A DNA stretch of 33,882 nt from Clostridia bacterium. Lineage in GTDB: Bacteria > Bacillota > Clostridia > Christensenellales > Borkfalkiaceae. The notes under the pieces are model-generated. The model searched no databases, had not been told where the DNA came from, and saw only the letters and a program-made list of their open reading frames with translations. Each line of letters starts with the position of its first letter. The stretch's first letter is position 1. A program made the translations under genes and the position numbers. Below, piece by piece: positions 32,796 to 33,882 of the stretch. Location: contig JAJPZA010000167.1 in assembly GCA_021204625.1 (NCBI GenBank), positions 1-33,882 on the forward strand, in the 5' to 3' direction.

Positions 32796-33680
32796 ATGAA
32801 AAAAGGAAGTAAAGTGCGCAGGATATGTCTTTGCGTATGCGCCTGTGCGGCAGCAATTGCACTGGTTGCCGTTGCTGCGTGCGCCGAAGACATGACAGTG
32901 CATGAATTTTGTGACGATGACGTTGCAACATTCAACGACGGCATGTCCAATATATCGACATACGAAGGTGACTATACTGTTGGTCTGACAAAGACCGAGC
33001 AGTCCGTGTCCTGGAACAAAAAAGGCACTAAAGTCACCTATACAACTACATATCAGGATGGATTCATTTTCTCGCACAATGCAGTGACCTATAATGATGA
33101 CGGATCTACAAAGGCTGATGACAGTGATAACAGAGTGATTGTCAAATCCTTTGAGACTCCTTATGAGAACGGTACAGCAAAAGATACGACCGAAACTGGC
33201 CTTTATTTCAAGAGCAGGGACAGTGTATACGATCAAGACGGTAAAGAAGTCACCGGTACTCCGACATTCGTTGACAACAAGACAATATCTTATGACACCT
33301 TTACAGGCCTTTCCTGGCTGCCGCAGCTGCTTGTTCAGAAAGATGCAGTAGATACCGTTTCTAAGGCAGAGGATGTCACGGATTTCATTCTTACTATGGT
33401 TTCCGGTGTCGGCGCTCTTGAGGGAGTCGATACATCTGATATTAAGAGCGAAAATCTTGTAGTAGAGTCAAACCAGTACTGTGAAGAGTTCACTCTGACA
33501 GGCAATGTTATTGCATACGAGATGCAGTTTGCCACCACGGAGGCTTCAAGCACTGGTGCAACATATCCTTCATTCACATACCTCAAGGTTGAGGTGACGT
33601 CGCAGGACAAGGTCACAACTATCGAGTGCTACGTTTCATTCGATTACGCCACTACAGCCTGGAGTTCCAATGTTGTGTGA
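32796..33680 (+). CDS. Secreted protein, probable lipoprotein, unknown function
   Basis: Protein of 294 aa, family not recognised. The N-terminus MKKGSKVRRICLC leads into a Cys- and Ala-rich hydrophobic stretch ending VAVAAC-AED near residue 30; VAAC fits a lipobox, although cleavage by signal peptidase I after ACA is possible. The rest is polar, rich in Thr, Asp, Tyr and Ser, and looks like a beta-rich extracellular fold (KKGTKVTYTTTYQDGF). No catalytic motif was seen. ATG 32796 is chosen because the charged signal-peptide start begins there; two purine-rich sites (AAAGGAGG and AAGGA) precede it. Codon use is more AT-rich than in the neighbouring genes. It has its own terminator. Confidence 0.8.
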   Translation: MKKGSKVRRICLCVCACAAAIALVAVAACAEDMTVHEFCDDDVATFNDGMSNISTYEGDYTVGLTKTEQSVSWNKKGTKVTYTTTYQDGFIFSHNAVTYNDDGSTKADDSDNRVIVKSFETPYENGTAKDTTETGLYFKSRDSVYDQDGKEVTGTPTFVDNKTISYDTFTGLSWLPQLLVQKDAVDTVSKAEDVTDFILTMVSGVGALEGVDTSDIKSENLVVESNQYCEEFTLTGNVIAYEMQFATTEASSTGATYPSFTYLKVEVTSQDKVTTIECYVSFDYATTAWSSNVV

Positions 33681-33729
33681 ATATCATAATTCTGATATTT
33701 GCATCAAACCTTCCATAGGTTAAGCACAT

Positions 33730-33762
33730 CCTTCCGGTTCTAAACACCGGAAGGGTGTTTTC
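33730..33762 (+). terminator. Terminator of the secreted-protein gene
   Basis: CCTTCCGGT (33730-33738) pairs perfectly over 9 bp with ACCGGAAGG (33746-33754), 7-nt loop, followed by GTGTTTTCATTT. Confidence 0.85.
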
Positions 33763-33810
33763 ATTTGCAGTGCCGGGATGCGGCAGCTGACTGCTGCAGT
33801 TTACCAAGGG

Positions 33811-33844
33811 CGTAAGCGTCTTAAAATCGTAAGCGTCTTAAAAT
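33811..33844. repeat. 17-bp tandem repeat, two copies
   Basis: CGTAAGCGTCTTAAAAT occurs twice head to tail without mismatch. It lies about 30 bp before a -10-like TACAAT (33876-33881) at the window edge, so it may be part of the control region of a gene to the right. Confidence 0.85.
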
Positions 33845-33882
33845 CGGCGTACTAGCGGACCCCCGGCAGGGGTGATACAATA

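Overview
The window looks like a chromosome segment from a moderately GC-rich Clostridia-grade member of the Bacillota. The evidence is the order phoH - pgpH-like HD gene - ybeY - era - recO, a pyruvate,phosphate dikinase gene, AAGGAGG-type ribosome binding sites, sigma-A-like promoters (TATAAT or TAGAAT) and a Gram-positive LexA box at the left edge. I cannot name the genus. No tRNA, rRNA, CRISPR array, transposase or integrase was seen.

Layout. (1) 1-5.5 kb is a housekeeping cluster: LexA box, phoH, an HD-domain c-di-AMP phosphodiesterase homologue that lacks the usual ectodomain, ybeY, era and recO. (2) 5.4-6.95 kb is a small plastic region just behind recO. It holds an intact RelB/DinJ-YoeB toxin-antitoxin pair on the minus strand, then a second, diverged copy of the last 81 bp of recO, then a decayed second YoeB-type pair. 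(3) 7.3-9.95 kb is ppdK. (4) 10-19.2 kb contains two tandem paralogous modules. Each encodes a very large GH3 beta-glucosidase-type enzyme with permuted domain order and a membrane helix at both ends, followed 1 bp later by a four-helix membrane protein of about 167 aa. Each module has a long leader with two adjacent hairpins that differ between copies by compensatory changes. (5) 19.6-29 kb is a complete L-rhamnose route: cytoplasmic GH78 rhamnosidase, rhaD, a minus-strand DeoR-type regulator, rhaB, rhaA and fucO. These are separate transcription units with 250-400 bp regulatory gaps, not one operon. (6) 29.1-33.9 kb holds a GPH/MFS-type sugar symporter with an unusual repetitive coiled-coil tail of about 240 residues, a ROK sugar kinase and an unrecognised secreted protein.

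How they may work together (inference). The surface-tethered GH3 enzymes would act on beta-glucosides outside the cell, the symporter would import oligosaccharides or rhamnosides, GH78 would release rhamnose, RhaA/RhaB/RhaD would give DHAP and lactaldehyde, FucO would reduce lactaldehyde to 1,2-propanediol, and the ROK kinase would phosphorylate glucose. Rhamnosyl-glucosides of plant origin are a plausible substrate. A shared sequence, GCAAATGAACA or close variants, lies upstream of both GH3 modules, GH78, rhaB and the DeoR gene and is a good candidate operator for that regulator. A second palindrome, TTTGCG-(S)-CGCAAA, lies upstream of GH78, rhaB and rhaA.

Most novel points: the duplicated GH3/four-helix module with its covarying leader RNA, the coiled-coil-tailed symporter, and two independent cases (recO, fucO) where a diverged copy of a gene's own 3' end sits just downstream of it.
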